Positions 24,901 to 36,302 are shown, numbered from the stretch's first letter. The stretch is DNA of 64,000 nucleotides from Plantago ovata (GCA_028274465.1 CM051457.1:67058496-67122495); one strand, 5' to 3'. Translations and numbers: made by a program. Notes: generated from the letters alone by a model not told the origin.

Positions 24901-25685
24901 CTTTCTTCCTCTTCTTCATCCAAAGGTTCAAGCACTTCTTCTCCTACGGGAATTTCTGGGGTGCTATCCATTATTTCAACTAGTTCCCTTGCTTCCTCGG
25001 TCATGTAGCATGTCTTAGTTTGCATGGTTAGTGCCTCCTCAAGTGGTTCACGCTTATCATGGCAGTGATGAAATTTGGAAATCACGGAATCATAGCAATC
25101 GACAAAATTTAACTCTTCCACGACTTCCTTATCTCCGATGCTACATCCTACCAATTCAATCTTCTCACCCATTACTTCCATGGTTATTTTCTTGCCCTTA
25201 AGTTCAAGGCATGTGTTGGTAGTCGCCATGAATGGTCTCCCAAGTAGTACTACGTGCTCACGAATACGGGTCTTCTCCTCGTCTGCAGACTTCATTACTA
25301 CAAAATCAGCTGGGATTATCAATTTGTCCACCTTCAGAAGGATGTCCTCTATTATCCCGACTGGTCTCTTCACACTCTGGTCCGCCATTTGGACGACCAT
25401 ATCAGTTGGTGTCAATTTTCCGAGATCCAGGGTCTTGTATACTGAATAGGGCATCAAGTTAATGCTAGCCCCTAAGTCAAGCATTGCCTTCGTGGTTCGA
25501 CCATTCCCCAAAGCGATGTTGATGATGAAACTTCCAGGATCTTTCTTCTTCACAGGTAATCCGGCAATTGAGTTGACCATTTCAACCCCATTAACTTCCT
25601 TTCCCGAAGTAACCCTCTTGTTTTTTATCTCACGAAAGAATTTCGTATAAGCCGGAATGTTTTGGATTAACTCCAAGAGAGGCAC
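21981..25685 (-). CDS. pol: Athila-like pol polyprotein, copy B (PR-RT-RH-IN)
   Basis: An open frame of 1234 aa, the best pol in the Athila set. Protease DLGAS at aa 70-74. Reverse transcriptase at about aa 350-560 with [16 protein letters not shown] and IDDF (~513). RNase H at about 650-780 (CDASNF, TEKEF, HTDHAA). Integrase zinc region near 867-910 and catalytic core with GIDF (~935), ISDGG (~995) and GQVEISN (~1030), giving D, D, E. Defects: a 9-bp in-frame deletion removes three residues of the CPF-x3-AYRRMPFGL motif; the integrase CxxC reads FDPC, so one zinc ligand is lost; a TAA at ~25700 cuts pol from the upstream gag part. Long but probably not fully active. Confidence 0.9.
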   Translation of the reverse strand: MPLLELIQNIPAYTKFFREIKNKRVTSGKEVNGVEMVNSIAGLPVKKKDPGSFIINIALGNGRTTKAMLDLGASINLMPYSVYKTLDLGKLTPTDMVVQMADQSVKRPVGIIEDILLKVDKLIIPADFVVMKSADEEKTRIREHVVLLGRPFMATTNTCLELKGKKITMEVMGEKIELVGCSIGDKEVVEELNFVDCYDSVISKFHHCHDKREPLEEALTMQTKTCYMTEEARELVEIMDSTPEIPVGEEVLEPLDEEEEESKFPEEPSLELKPLPAHLKYVYLGENQKKPVIVSSHLSNDEESRLIEVLKANFAALGWGISDIKGISPTRCVHNITLEQDAKPVRQPQRRINPAMQEVVKKEVIKFLDADMIYPIPDSRWVSPIHVVPKKSGVTVEENAKGELVPVRKTTGWRMCIDYRRLNAATKKDHFPLPFRDDMLNRLAGRKFYCFLDGLSGFYQIPIAPEDQEKTTFTCPFAYRRMPFGLCNAPATFQRCMLSIFSDMVTKFVEVFIDDFSLFSDSFDECLQRLDLVLKRCIECSLTLRWEKSHYMVREGIVLGHVVSERGIEVEKAKIEIIEKLPPPTCVKELQSFLGHVGFHRRFIKDFSKIAKPLSSLLAKDVVFHFSNECLVAFNTLKEKLVSAPIVVPPDWNLPFEIMCDASNFAMGVVLCQKVDKQYRVIYYVSNTLDSAQVNYTTTEKEFLVVVFALQKFRSYLIGHPVNVHTDHAALRHLIAKQDSKPRLIRWVLLLQDFDLTIVDRAGRENLVADHLSRIPNIPVDSIPINEDLPDEHLMKANEEPWYADIVNYLAMNVCPTNFSASDKRALAKRCRTYIWDDPHIFKEGADGILRRCVPQEEQQSVLSHCHGLNCGRHYSGLKTARKVLQAGFFWPTIYRDSRIFVKNFDPCQRGGNIGKKDEMPLRGNLVVEPFDVWGIDFMGPFPSSGGYVYILVAVDYVTKWVEAIPTKTNDGAVVMKFLKEVIFSRFGCPRTIISDGGSHFVNRTFASLLKRYSVHHSVATPYHPQTSGQVEISNRQIKKILERVVKPSRKDWTRKLNDALWAYRTSYKTVIGTTLYRLVYGKACHLPTELEHKAYWAIKALNLDMGKAGEERLLQLDELEELRLGAYENAKIYKERTKKYHDRGIVRKELIPGQKALVINSRLRLIPGKLRTRWDGPYEIIKVAPHGALELFDPKTSNTFKVNGQRVKPYFEISSDQRKVDHLALTLTASTKC

Positions 25686-26152
25686 ATTGACTTCAACCTT
25701 TTAGAGGCGTTGGAATAGAGGTGACTCTTGAATATCCTTCTTGGCTGGCTTGATCCGACTTGGGAATGGTACATGTGGTTTCGGGGGTACATATGGATTA
25801 GAAGATTTGTGAAGTACCGCTGGCGTAGGAGTTCCTACTTCGACTTCATCATCACCCATGTCTTCTATAGATGGTCCTTGCTCATCATCCTTTTCTGGAA
25901 CCTCTTGAGGTTCTTTAGGATTTCCGCTAACCTCTTGTTCTGTGCTTGGTTCTGCATTTTCGGTCCCAGTAGATTCAACACGTTTAGGACGCACGAAGTT
26001 AGGGATTTTGGTCATCTTTCCTCCACGGAGTAGTAGATTCACTTCTTCGTACTCAGTTCCTCGGTTATAACAGTTGGAAGTGGCTCGGGATCAGCTTCAG
26101 GTGTCAAATCGGGGGAACTGGGGTCGTCCAGTTCCCTGGGGCTGGGGGGCGT
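25686..26152 (-). pseudogene. gag/linker fragment upstream of pol B, truncated
   Basis: Homologous to 8690-9135 of copy A: an acidic, proline-rich linker with RGGKMTKIPNFVRPKR. It ends at a junction near 26152 inside the GGGGGGCG... palindrome, where chromovirus LTR sequence begins. The rest of gag, the primer site and the 5' LTR of element B are missing. Confidence 0.75.
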
Positions 26153-26666
26153 CAAAGGTGGGGCTCGAACCCAGAACCTTAAGGTGGAACTAGCTAGCAC
26201 TAAACCACCTACGCTAGTGAGAAATTCAATTGAAATGCTGTGAAAAGAATTTAATAACTGGTTAACTTTCAGAAAAGACATTTAAATTTCAGAAGTAATT
26301 TTAGAAATTGCAAACAAGTCCTCAGAGTTTCAGAAATCTCAAAACATCCCTCTCAGTAGTTTTAGAAATTCAAAACGAGTCCCAACAGAATCTAAAATTA
26401 CGAAAAAGCCCTAGATTACTAATTGCAGTTTAGTCCTTTAAATGACAACATCAAACAAAGCAATCCTCTAAGTCGGGGTTTAAGTCAAAACAGTAACTCT
26501 ACACGGTCTAACGAAACGAATTCTAATTCGTAACCAAGTCATAAGGAACGATCGAAGGTAATAAAATTAATTATTACTCAGAAACTTAATTAAATTAAAT
26601 TAATTACTTAGTTAACTAATTAACATAAAATAATTAAAATAAATTACGAAAATACGGGTTATTACA
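26153..26666 (-). repeat. Chromovirus-like LTR remnant (LTR0)
   Basis: On the minus strand it begins TGTAATAACCCG at 26666. It lacks ~1.1 kb found in LTR1 between 30124 and 31229 (the ends share AACTC), and is cut at 26153 by joining to Athila gag (shared GGCG). It retains the tRNA-like A/B boxes (26216-26161). Confidence 0.8.
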
Positions 26667-26961
26667 CTCCACCCCCCTTAAAGGAAGTTTCGTCCTCGAA
26701 ACTTAACTAGCGTAAATCCATCAACGGGGAACGGAGAAACAAAAGTCTTCAACTTCAAACGCCGGATGAAAGAACGATCTCACAAGCTAAAAGTTAAGAT
26801 AAGTCGAAACTAGCCTAAAGGAAACGGAGCCTATTTCTACAACCAAACGATTCCACGTAACAAGTCCTCAGAAAGTCGTCGAAAACTTAAACTTTAAGTG
26901 TATCTAACCTAATAAACGTAGAGCAGCAGAGCAACAACCAAAAACTTAAACGAAAATTGAC
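26667..26961 (-). repeat. 3' region and polypurine tract of gag-only element, copy 1
   Basis: The minus strand reads AAGGGGGGTGGAG directly before the LTR. No pol follows gag: only ~295 bp separate the gag stop from the LTR. Confidence 0.8.
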
Positions 26962-28098
26962 TTAATGAAGCGTACCTTTTGCTACATTTGCCGAGGAAGG
27001 CTCACGTGCGAACATATTGTAGACTCTCGCCTTGGCTTTAGTACCACTTCCTTGGCTCTTAGAACTCGAGCCTCCAGATCTTCCATCTTCAGCTAGAGAG
27101 TAACGTCTCGGACAATCACCAACTTTATGATCCCTGCTGCCACAAGCCAAACACCAACCCTTCCTCTTCCAGCAGTTGCTTTCCTCGTGATTCGTTCCTC
27201 CACAAAAGTTGCAGTTCCTCCTAGATGAAGGTCCGGTACTATCAACAACTTGGCGAGGTCGACTTTCCCGCTGATTGCGAGGGTACTTGGATGGAGACCG
27301 ACGATCCTTGCTATCTTTGCTACTCCTGTGGTCAGAACTCCTTTTTCGAGATCGTCGAGGTTCATAGCTCTCTAGTTCTCCCAAACCACTCTCCACTTCA
27401 CCAGCTATTTCCACGGCTTTCGCGTAGGTTGACAACTCGATCCCGAACAGGCTGTATCAGATTTCCGACTTCAAACCCTTCACAAAGTGACGTACCTTCT
27501 CCCTCTCGTCATTCTGAAAGTGCGGCACATACTTCAACAGCCGAGTGAACTCTGAGTCATAGTCCGCGACGTTCATCCGTCCTTGCACCAGGTTTTGGAA
27601 TTCGCCCCTCCTGTTCTCACGGACCAAACGGGGTACGAACTTGTCCATAAACTCCTTCTCGAAGTTCTTCCAAGTACGGTCAACTTCCTCTTGTCTCCAC
27701 CTTGCATCGATGGTCCTCCACCAATTTCTCGCTGCTCCCACGAACTGGAACGCTGCTAGCTCAATCTTTCTCTCGTCCGGGTAGTGAAGAATTGAGAACA
27801 AGTTCTCCATGCTCTCTAGCCAGAGCTCAGCCTTGCGGGCGTCAGGCGCCCCATCGTACTGGTCGGGATGGAAACGGGTGAAGCGCTCGGCAGCCTGGTC
27901 GATGGTTTGAGTCGGTGGTGGTGCAACAGGCTGAGCAGGGGGTGGCCTAAAATGGCGCATAGTCTCGCTGAAGTTTCCCAAGGCGGCAATGATCCGTTCA
28001 ACTTGGTCCGAAGTGCCATCATTGTTGTTGTGGTCACTGCTGGGGCTGCCGTTGTTGGTGTTGTTGTTGCCGTTGCGAGTGTTAATCCTTGGAGCCAT
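26962..28098 (-). pseudogene. gag: Chromovirus-type gag, gag-only element copy 1
   Basis: Same 378-codon gag as 31696-32832 but with CGA to TGA at about 27457, after aa 213, cutting off both zinc knuckles (G to A on the plus strand). The rest is intact: an Asn-rich start, a Retrotrans_gag domain (FHPDQYDGAPD, WWRTIDARW), then an Arg/Ser-rich linker and two C-x2-C-x4-H-x4-C knuckles. Confidence 0.9.
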
Positions 28099-28590
28099 CC
28101 TATCGCAATTAGTCTAAGGTAAGTAACGTAACTAACGTCCTCGAGTGTGACTATCCTAAGGCGTTACAATCTTAAGGCCAAACTATTGCATAAATGAGAA
28201 CTTAAAGCATGCGATCAATAACGTAAAAAGTAACATACTTTTAAATAGAACACATAAACAACATGCATTTAAGGCAACATAATCAATTGGATAGTCTTAA
28301 TAAAAGCAAACAGGGTCAACAGTAGTATCACGCAACAGGTAAAGTACAAAACTTCCAACTAAACAGACATATAAGTCATTTGAAAATTTTAAGACAAAAC
28401 AAGTCATTTGAAACCTTTATGACAAAACAGAGTAAGTCGGTCAACTCAGTCAATGGTCAACTTTAACAACAGTACGACATTCTCGAAAAACAGGACAAAG
28501 ACCACTCAACCTATGTAGCGACTCGGACCCTCACACACACACCCCAAAGGCCAGAAGATCCTATCCTAGCAAGCTTGAGTTTGCACTCAA
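28099..28590 (-). repeat. Leader of gag-only element copy 1
   Basis: Non-coding leader between the primer site and the gag start, near-identical to 32833-33324. Confidence 0.8.
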
Positions 28591-28602
28591 GCTCTGATAC
28601 CA
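28591..28602 (-). other. Primer binding site (tRNA-iMet), gag-only copy 1
   Basis: The minus strand reads TGGTATCAGAGC, two bases from the LTR end at 28605. The second copy is at 33325-33336. Confidence 0.9.
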
Positions 28603-28604
28603 TC

Positions 28605-31400
28605 TGTAACGGTACGGTAATTTTGAAAATAATATTTAAATCGGAAAATCGAACGGTCTTTTAAAAATAACGGTAAGTAAAGGTTTTGGCTCTCAAACGA
28701 GCTTACAATTCAAGAGAAATAAATGCGGAAGCTAAAAGATGATGAAGTTCAATGGAAAATAACAAGTGAAGACAAAGTTTCTTCTTATTTGAAAACAACC
28801 CCAAACCAAAACTCCCCCACACTCTCGAGTCGTCAGACGCCTACTAGAGCTCATTGGCAGTCGAACCTACAAGGAAGTATTTTGAAAAGAGTGGTGAGAT
28901 AAAGGATCTCAGTGGTGCTCATGCAATGTTGGTTTCATGCAATTTTGAAGAAGATCTTTCAGTTTAAAGACATGCAAATTACAGGCACTAAATTCAGATA
29001 ACAATCAGTTCAGTAAACAAGCAAATCAATCGGTTAAGATGTCTAAAAACAGTAAGTCAGTTGTTTTGAAAACAGTTCAGAAACAGTTAGTGCAGCCCGC
29101 CTTATTGCTCCTACTCCCAATAGCCCTTATCACCCCGTCTAGAAGGAATTCAATTCTAGCCAGTACAATGTCCTGCGTACGTTCAGGAAAAGTCCTACGA
29201 CCCAAATAGACCTCAGCTTCTTCTGCCTCGCGTCTTAAGGGATTAGACTAGGTGACTCATAAATAAACATGATAGTCAACACTACCCAAGTCTACCTACT
29301 CATCAACCTAATCGACCGGTCAACAGTTAACATTAAAACAATGCTCGGAAACCGAGGAAAGTATTAGAAAACAATGGTCAGTTAAGAAGGCAGTAGTCAG
29401 TTGAAGAATCAGTAAGACAACAAACAATATCATATAATAGTACAGTGCAATAATCAATTCAGGAAGTTCGGTGAATTAAGACAATCATGCATAGCATTTC
29501 AAACGTGCGATTAAACTTACGAAAGTAACATACGTGTAGGCATACATATGAAATAGGAACAAACAATAAGTACAGTAATATAGTAGGCAATTAACACATA
29601 ACTTCCTTGTAGTTTTAGAAAACAGACAGTAGCACTTACCTTAAATAGTGCGAGCAAGAACCACGGAAAGGACAGCAAATTACGGGATAACGAACGGATC
29701 ACCTATATAGAAAACGAGAAGTTACTAACTAGAAGTCGAAACGGAAATAAAAAATAACAATCGAAGAAAATGCGTCAAACGTGGGGCTCGAACCCAGAAC
29801 CTTAAGGTGGAACTAGCTAGCACTAAACCACCTACGCTAGTGAGAAATTCAATTGAAATGCTGTGAAAAGAATTTAATAACTGGTTAACTTTCAGAAAAG
29901 ACATTTAAATTTCAGAATTAATTTTAGAAATTGCAAACAAGTCCTCAGAGTTTCAGAAATCTCAAAACAGCCCTCTCAGTAGTTTTAGAAATTCAAAACG
30001 AGTCCCAACAGAATCTAAAATTACGAAAAAGCCCTAGATTACTAATTGCAGTTTAGTCCTTTAAATGACAACATCAAACAAAGCAATCCTCTAAGTCGGG
30101 GTTTAAGTCAAAACAGTAACTCAGGGGTCGATCTATAATTTTAGAAAACCTAGGTCAACAGTCAACCAGTAACCAAAGTCAAACGGTCATCCAAGTCCAG
30201 AAAATACGAAAGGGTAAAACGGTCAATTCAAATCCAAGTCAAAATTAAATGGGTACTACCAGTCCACAACCTAGTCCAAAACGGAAGGGTAAAATCGTCC
30301 TTTTCAAATCTCAAGGCCAATCCGGTCAAAGTCAGTCAATCATCCGGTCAAGTCAACAAAGGTCCAGATTTACGCAAGGGCAAAATAGTCCAGATGTAAA
30401 ACGAAAATCAGAAACTAAGTAAGGCTATAACCGTCAAAATAAAATGACCAACGAACACAGAGCAACCGAGATTGAGATTTACCTTTCAAACCGAATCGGA
30501 AAATGGAGAAGGATGAACGTAGACGATGAAGCTGTGATGAATCAATCCACAAAACGGGATTCAACCAAAAGTAGAAATAATGGATTGAAAGAAAACGAAA
30601 GAAATGAGATCCTCACCTTCGAATGGATCTGAAACTGACCGAATCTGTGAAATCAAATCAAAACTACGGTTAAACGAGATCCAAATGATTTGAATCAAGG
30701 AAAGAGACGAGGTCGAAGGAGACAGTGAGATTAGCAAAAGAACGAGGCGAAAAGGAGGAGTTTCGAGCCTTACCGGAAATGAAAACGGAGCCGGGGGTCG
30801 CGAACAGAACAGAGCCGGAACGGAATTGGAGCGGGTCGGGGCTGGCGGCGGTCTGTGGGTCACGGTGGTGATGCTACGGTCGTGGTGGTGGAAGATGGGT
30901 GGTCGAGATGATGAAGAAGATAGGTTCGGGTGGTGGTTACGTGGTGGTGATGATGATTGGTACGGTGATGAAGCCTTGATGTGATGATGATGCTGAAAAT
31001 CGATGATGAATGAAGAAGATGAGAAATGGTGATGATGAACGAAAAGGAGATGGGTGACGGCTGGGAGTAAGAGAGGAGAAGAGAAAAGGAATGAAAGAAA
31101 AGAGAAAAGAGAGGGGTTAGGGTTTTAATTGGATTAGGGTTTCTGATGGGCCATGAGGATTGGGCCAGACCAAAATGGCTAGATAACGGTCAGATTTTTA
31201 AAGCCCAAATCAAGGAAAGTTCATAACGAACTCTACACGGTCTAACGAAACGAATTCTAATTCGTAACCAAGTCATAAGGAACGATTGAAGGTAATAAAA
31301 TTAATTATTACTCAGAAACTTAATTAAATTAAATTAATTACTTAGTTAACTAATTAACATAAAATAATTAAAATAAATTACGAAAATACGGGTTATTACA
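28605..31400 (-). repeat. Chromovirus-like LTR1 shared by two gag units
   Basis: 2796 bp, from TGTAATAACCCG (31400) to CCGTTACA (28605) on the minus strand. It has a polypurine tract on one side (31401-31414) and a primer site on the other, so it is the 3' LTR of one unit and the 5' LTR of the next. tRNA-like boxes are at 29839-29784. Apparent short frames inside are not credible genes. Confidence 0.9.
29784..29839 (-). promoter_or_regulatory. tRNA-like A/B boxes inside LTR1
   Basis: On the minus strand the A-box-like TAGCGTAGGTGG starts at 29839 and the B-box-like GGTTCGAGCCC at 29794: 45 bp start to start, essentially tRNA spacing. Copies are at 34585-34530 (LTR2) and 26216-26161 (LTR0). 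An analogous pair lies in the related LTR at 51575-51630. Confidence 0.6.
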
Positions 31401-31695
31401 CTCCACCCCCCTTAAAGGAAGTTTCGTCCTCGAAACTTAACTAGCGTAAATCCATCAACGGGGAACGGAGAAACAAAAGTCTTCAACTTCAAACGCCGGA
31501 TGAAAGAACGATCTCACAAGCCAAAAGTTAAGATAAGTCGAAACTAGCCTAAAGGAAACGGAGTCTATTTCTACAACCAAACGATTCCACGTAACGAGTC
31601 CTCAGAAAGTCGTCGAAAACTTAAACTTTAAGTGTATCTAACCTAATAAACGTAGAGCAGCAGAGCAACAACCAAAAACTTAAACGAAAATTGAC
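31401..31695 (-). repeat. 3' region and polypurine tract of gag-only copy 2
   Basis: As at 26667-26961; the polypurine tract abuts LTR1. Confidence 0.8.
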
Positions 31696-32832
31696 TTAAT
31701 GAAGCGTACCTTTTGCTACATTTGCCGAGGAAGGCTCACGTGCGAACATATTGTAGACTCTCGCCTTGGCTTTAGTACCACTTCCTTGGCTCTTAGAACT
31801 CGAGCCTCCAGATCTTCCATCTTCAGCTAGAGAGTAACGTCTCGGACAATCACCAACTTTATGATCCCTGCTGCCACAAGCCAAACACCAACCCTTCCTC
31901 TTCCAGCAGTTGCTTTCCTCGTGATTCGTTCCTCCACAAAAGTTGCAGTTCCTCCTAGATGAAGGTCCGGTACTATCAACAACTTGGCGAGGTCGACTTT
32001 CCCGCTGATCTCGAGGGTACTTGGATGGAGACCGACGATCCTTGCTATCTTTGCTACTCCTGTGGTCAGAACTCCTTTTTCGAGATCGTCGAGGTTCATA
32101 GCTCTCTAGTTCTCCCAAACCACTCTCCACTTCACCAGCTATTTCCACGGCTTTCGCGTAGGTTGACAACTCGATCCCGAACAGGCTGTATCGGATTTCC
32201 GACTTCAAACCCTTCACAAAGTGACGTACCTTCTCCCTCTCGTCATTCTGAAAGTGCGGCACATACTTCAACAGCCGAGTGAACTCTGAGTCATAGTCCG
32301 CGACGTTCATCCGTCCTTGCACCAGGTTTTGGAATTCGTCCCTCCTGTTCTCACAGACCAAACGGGGTACGAACTTGTCCATAAACTCCTTCTCGAAGTT
32401 CTTCCAAGTGCGGTCAACTTCCTCTTGTCTCCACCTTGCATCGATGGTCCTCCACCAATTTCTCGCTGCTCCCACGAACTGGAACGCTGCTAGCTCAATC
32501 TTTCTCTCGTCCGGGTAGTGAAGAATTGAGAACAAGTTCTCCATGCTCTCTAGCCAGAGCTCAGCCTTGCGGGCGTCAGACGCCCCATCGTACTGGTCGG
32601 GATGGAAACGGGTGAAGCGCTCGGCAGCCTGGTCGATGGTTTGAGTCGGTGGTGGTGCAACAGGCTGAGCAGGGGGTGGCCTAAAATGGCGCATAGTCTC
32701 GCTGAAGTTTCCCAAGGCGGCAATGATCCGTTCAACTTGGTCCGAAGTGCCATCATTGTTGTTGTGGTCACTGCTGGGGCTGCCGTTGTTGGTGTTGTTG
32801 TTGCCGTTGCGAGTGTTAATCCTTGGAGCCAT
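31696..32832 (-). CDS. gag: Chromovirus-type gag, gag-only element copy 2 (intact)
   Basis: An open frame of 378 aa. An Asn/Pro-rich N-terminus (to ~75) precedes a Retrotrans_gag capsid domain (aa ~75-215, with FHPDQYDGA, WWRTIDARW and NDEREKVRHFVKGL). An Arg/Ser-rich basic linker follows (~245-295), then two zinc knuckles, CNFCGGTNHEESNC and CLACGSRDHKVGDC. It ends with its own stop and has no protease or pol before the LTR. The likely role is a capsid/nucleocapsid donor in a non-autonomous element. It differs from copy 1 by a handful of substitutions and lacks the premature stop. Confidence 0.92.
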   Translation of the reverse strand: MAPRINTRNGNNNTNNGSPSSDHNNNDGTSDQVERIIAALGNFSETMRHFRPPPAQPVAPPPTQTIDQAAERFTRFHPDQYDGASDARKAELWLESMENLFSILHYPDERKIELAAFQFVGAARNWWRTIDARWRQEEVDRTWKNFEKEFMDKFVPRLVCENRRDEFQNLVQGRMNVADYDSEFTRLLKYVPHFQNDEREKVRHFVKGLKSEIRYSLFGIELSTYAKAVEIAGEVESGLGELESYEPRRSRKRSSDHRSSKDSKDRRSPSKYPRDQRESRPRQVVDSTGPSSRRNCNFCGGTNHEESNCWKRKGWCLACGSRDHKVGDCPRRYSLAEDGRSGGSSSKSQGSGTKAKARVYNMFAREPSSANVAKGTLH

Positions 32833-33324
32833 CCTATCGCAATTAGTCTAAGGTAAGTAACGTAACTAACGTCCTCGAGTGTGACTATCCTAAGGCGTTA
32901 CAATCTTAAGGCCAAACTATTGCATAAATGAGAACTTAAAGCATGCGATCAATAACGTAAAAAGTAACATACTTTTAAATAGAACACATAAACAACATGC
33001 ATTTAAGGCAACATAATCAATTGGATAGTCTTAATAAAAGCAAATAGGGTCAACAGTAGTATCACGCAACAGGTAAAGTACAAAATTTCCAACTAAACAG
33101 ACATATAAGTCATTTGAAAATTTTAAGACAAAACAAGTCATTTGAAACCTTTATGACAAAACAGAGTAAGTCGGTCAACTCAGTCAATGGTCAACTTTAA
33201 CAACAGTACGACATTCTCGAAAAACAGGACAAAGACCACTCAACCTATGTAGCGACTCGGACCCTCACACACACACCCCAAAGGCCAGAAGATCCTATCC
33301 TAGCAAGCTTGAGTTTGCACTCAA
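32833..33324 (-). repeat. Leader of gag-only element copy 2
   Basis: Non-coding; near-identical to 28099-28590. Confidence 0.8.
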
Positions 33325-33336
33325 GCTCTGATACCA
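33325..33336 (-). other. Primer binding site (tRNA-iMet), gag-only copy 2
   Basis: The minus strand reads TGGTATCAGAGC, two bases from LTR2. Confidence 0.9.
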
Positions 33337-33338
33337 TC

Positions 33339-35468
33339 TGTAACGGTACGGTAATTTTGAAAATAATATTTAAATCGGAAAATCGAACGGTCTTTTAAAA
33401 ATAACGGTAAGTAAAGGTTTTGGCTCTCAAACGAGCTTACAATTCAAGAGAAATAAATGCGGAAGCTAAAAGATGATGAAGTTCAATGGAAAATAACAAG
33501 TGAAGACAAAGTTTCTTCTTATTTGAAAACAACCCCAAACCAAAACTCCCCCACACTCTCGAGTCGTCAGACGCCTACTAGAGCTCATTGGCAGTCGAAC
33601 CTACAAGGAAGTATTTTGAAAAGAGTGGTGAGATAAAGGATCTCAGTGGTGCTCATGCAATGTTGGTTTCATGCAATTTTGAAGAAGATCTTTCAGTTTA
33701 AAGACATGCAAATTACAGGCACTAAATTCAGATAACAATCAGTTCAGTAAACAAGCAAATCAATCGGTTAAGATGTCAAAAAACAGTAAGTCAGTTGTTT
33801 TGAAAACAGTTCAGAAACAGTTGGTGCAGCCCGCCTTATTGCTCCTACTCCCAATAGCCCTTATCACCCCGTCTAGAAGGAATTCAATTCTAGCCAGTAC
33901 AATGTCCTGCGTACGTTCAGGAAAAGTCCTACGACCCAAATAGACCTCAACTTCTTCTGCCTCGCGTCTTAAGGGATTAGACTAGGTGACTCATAAATAA
34001 ACATGATAGTCAACACTACCCAAGTCTACCTACTCATCAACCTAATCGACCGGTCAACAGTTAACATTAAAACAATGCTCGGAAACCGAGGAAGGTATTA
34101 GAAAACAATGGTCAGTTAAGAAGGCAGTAGTCAGTTGAAGAATCAGTAAGACAACAAACAATATCATATAATAGTACAGTGCAATAATCAATTCAGGAAG
34201 TTCGGTGAATTAAGACAATCATGCATAGCATTTCAAACGTGCGATTACACTTACGAAAGTAACATACGTGTAGGCATACATATGAAATAGGAACAAACAA
34301 TAAGTACAGTAATATAGTAGGCAATTAACACATAACTTCCTTGTAGTTTTAGAAAACAGACAGTAGCACTTATCTTAAATAGTGCGAGCAAGAACCACGG
34401 AAAGGACAACAAATTACGGGATAACGGACGGATCACCTATATAGAAAACGACAAGTTACTAACTAGAAGTCGAAACGGAAGTCGAAAAGGTAATAAAAAA
34501 TAACAATCGAAGAAAAGGCGTCAAAGGTGGGGCTCGAACCCACAACCTTAAGGTGGAACTAGCTAGCACTAAACCACCTACGCTAGTGAGAAATTCAATT
34601 GAAATGTTGTGAAAAGAATTTAATAACTGGTTAACTTTCAGAAAAGACATTTAAATTTCAGAAGTAATTTTAGAAATTGCAAACAAGTCCTCAGAGTTTC
34701 AGAAATCTCAAAACAACCCTCTCAGTAGTTTTAGAAATTCAAAACGAGTCCCAACAGAATCTAAAATTACGAAAAAGCCCTAGATTACTAATTGCAGTTT
34801 AGTCCTTTAAATGACAACATCAAACAAAGCAATCCTCTAAGTCGGGGTTTAAGTCAAAACAGTAACTCAGGGGTCGATCTATAATTTTAGAAAACCTAGG
34901 TCAACAGTCAACCAGTAACCAAAGTCAAACGGTCATCCAAGTCCAGAAAATACGAAAGGGTAAAACGGTCAATTCAAATCCAAGTCAAACTTAAATGGGT
35001 ACTACCAGTCCACAACCTAGTCCAAAACGGAAGGGTAAAATCGTCCTTTTCAAATCTCAAGGCCAATCCGGTCAAAGTCAGTCAATCATCCGGTCAAGTC
35101 AACAAAGGTCCAGATTTACGCAAGGGCAAAATAGTCCAGATGTAAAACGAAAATCAGAAACTAAGTAAGGGTATAACCGTCAAAATAAAATGACCAACGA
35201 ACACAGAGCAACCGAGATTGAGATTTACCTTTCAAACCGAATCGGAAAATGGAGAGGGATGAACGTAGACGATGAAGCTGTGATGAATCAATCCACAAAA
35301 CGGGATTCAACCAAAAGTAGAAATAATGGATTGAAAGAAAACGAAAGAAATGAGATCCTCACCTTCGAATGGATCTGAAACTGATCGAATCTGTGAAATC
35401 AAATCAAAACTACGGTTAAACGAGATCCAAATGATTTGAATCAAGGAAAGAGACGAGGTCGAAGGAGA
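33339..35468 (-). repeat. Chromovirus-like LTR2, truncated
   Basis: Near-identical to 28605-30725 of LTR1. It is cut at about 35468, so its U3 start is missing. tRNA-like boxes at 34585-34530. Confidence 0.88.
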
Positions 35469-35539
35469 TGGTATACAAGCTTCAGAAAGCTGTATATGGT
35501 CTAAAGCAAGCACCAAGAGCATGGTATGATACCTTGGCG
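35467..35539 (+). other. Filler: copia reverse transcriptase fragment
   Basis: About 73 bp nearly identical to 61846-61918 of the copia pol (peptide [20 protein letters not shown], the conserved reverse transcriptase block). It sits between truncated LTR2 and truncated Athila gag, with 2-3 bases of shared sequence at each side. Confidence 0.85.
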
Positions 35540-36302
35540 ACTACTTCGACGACGTGAACTAGAGGAAATAGAGGATACCGATTTCTCTGAATCTCTACAA
35601 AGTCTTTTTAAGGAAATCGTCGGAATGGCAGAAGCTAGACCATTGAAATCATGGGTTCAACCCACCAAGGATCGTATGAGGGGACCGGCGATTGTTCTTT
35701 CGCCTGCAACTCGATATCTAGAAATAAAAAACCACGCGTTCCAACAACTTCTCAGGTTCTATGGCTTAGCAAGGGAAGATGTGATGGGGTACTTGCACGA
35801 TATCGATGACTTCGTCAACCAACTCCCACGACCCGGAGCAGAAATAACAGCGGATGAGTTGAGAATGAAGGTTTTCGCTATGGGGCTTGGCGACAGGGCC
35901 AAGTCATGGTTGAGTTCTCTACCGGTGGGTTCGTTTGACACTTGGGAAAAGGTTTTTTCAGCATTCATGGAGAAATACTTTCCTCACACCTTGACTACCG
36001 CGCTTAAGGCGCAAATCACTGGATTCAAACAAGACTATGATGAGACCATCTACACCGCGTTTGAGAGGTTCCAAGACCTCATGAACAAGTGCCCTCACCA
36101 TGGTTTTGAACTCTCGGATCTTGTCCAACACTTCTACAATGGACTGACCTTTGAGAACTAGCAAGTGGTGGATTTCCAATGTCGTGGCAATATTTGGGAG
36201 GAAACCGCGGAAGCCGTCTGGGCGGTTTTCGAAAGGCTTGCTAAGGGTTCGCAATTCAAGGATCCAAGAGCAATGGTTAGGAGACGTGGACCTGAAGCTC
36301 CA
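35540..36302 (+). pseudogene. gag-pro: Athila-like gag-protease copy 3, 5' part
   Basis: Begins mid-gag (equivalent to ~696 in copy 1). It carries the same TAG as copy 1 (36159-36161) and is interrupted at 36302 by the copia element. The interrupted site matches copy 1 around 1456-1470. The rest resumes at 47643. Start, leader and LTR are missing. Confidence 0.88.

Noticed and set aside
26161-26216. A true tRNA gene
   Set aside because: A and B boxes are present but I cannot form a convincing acceptor or anticodon stem, and the segment repeats at the same place in every LTR of the family.
27225-27548. Plus-strand open frame opposite chromovirus gag
   Set aside because: Antisense shadow of gag, repeated at 31959-32282.
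30561-30863. Ser/Pro-rich minus-strand frame in LTR1
   Set aside because: Lies inside LTR U3 sequence, no family motif, not preserved in the related LTR at 50050-52697.
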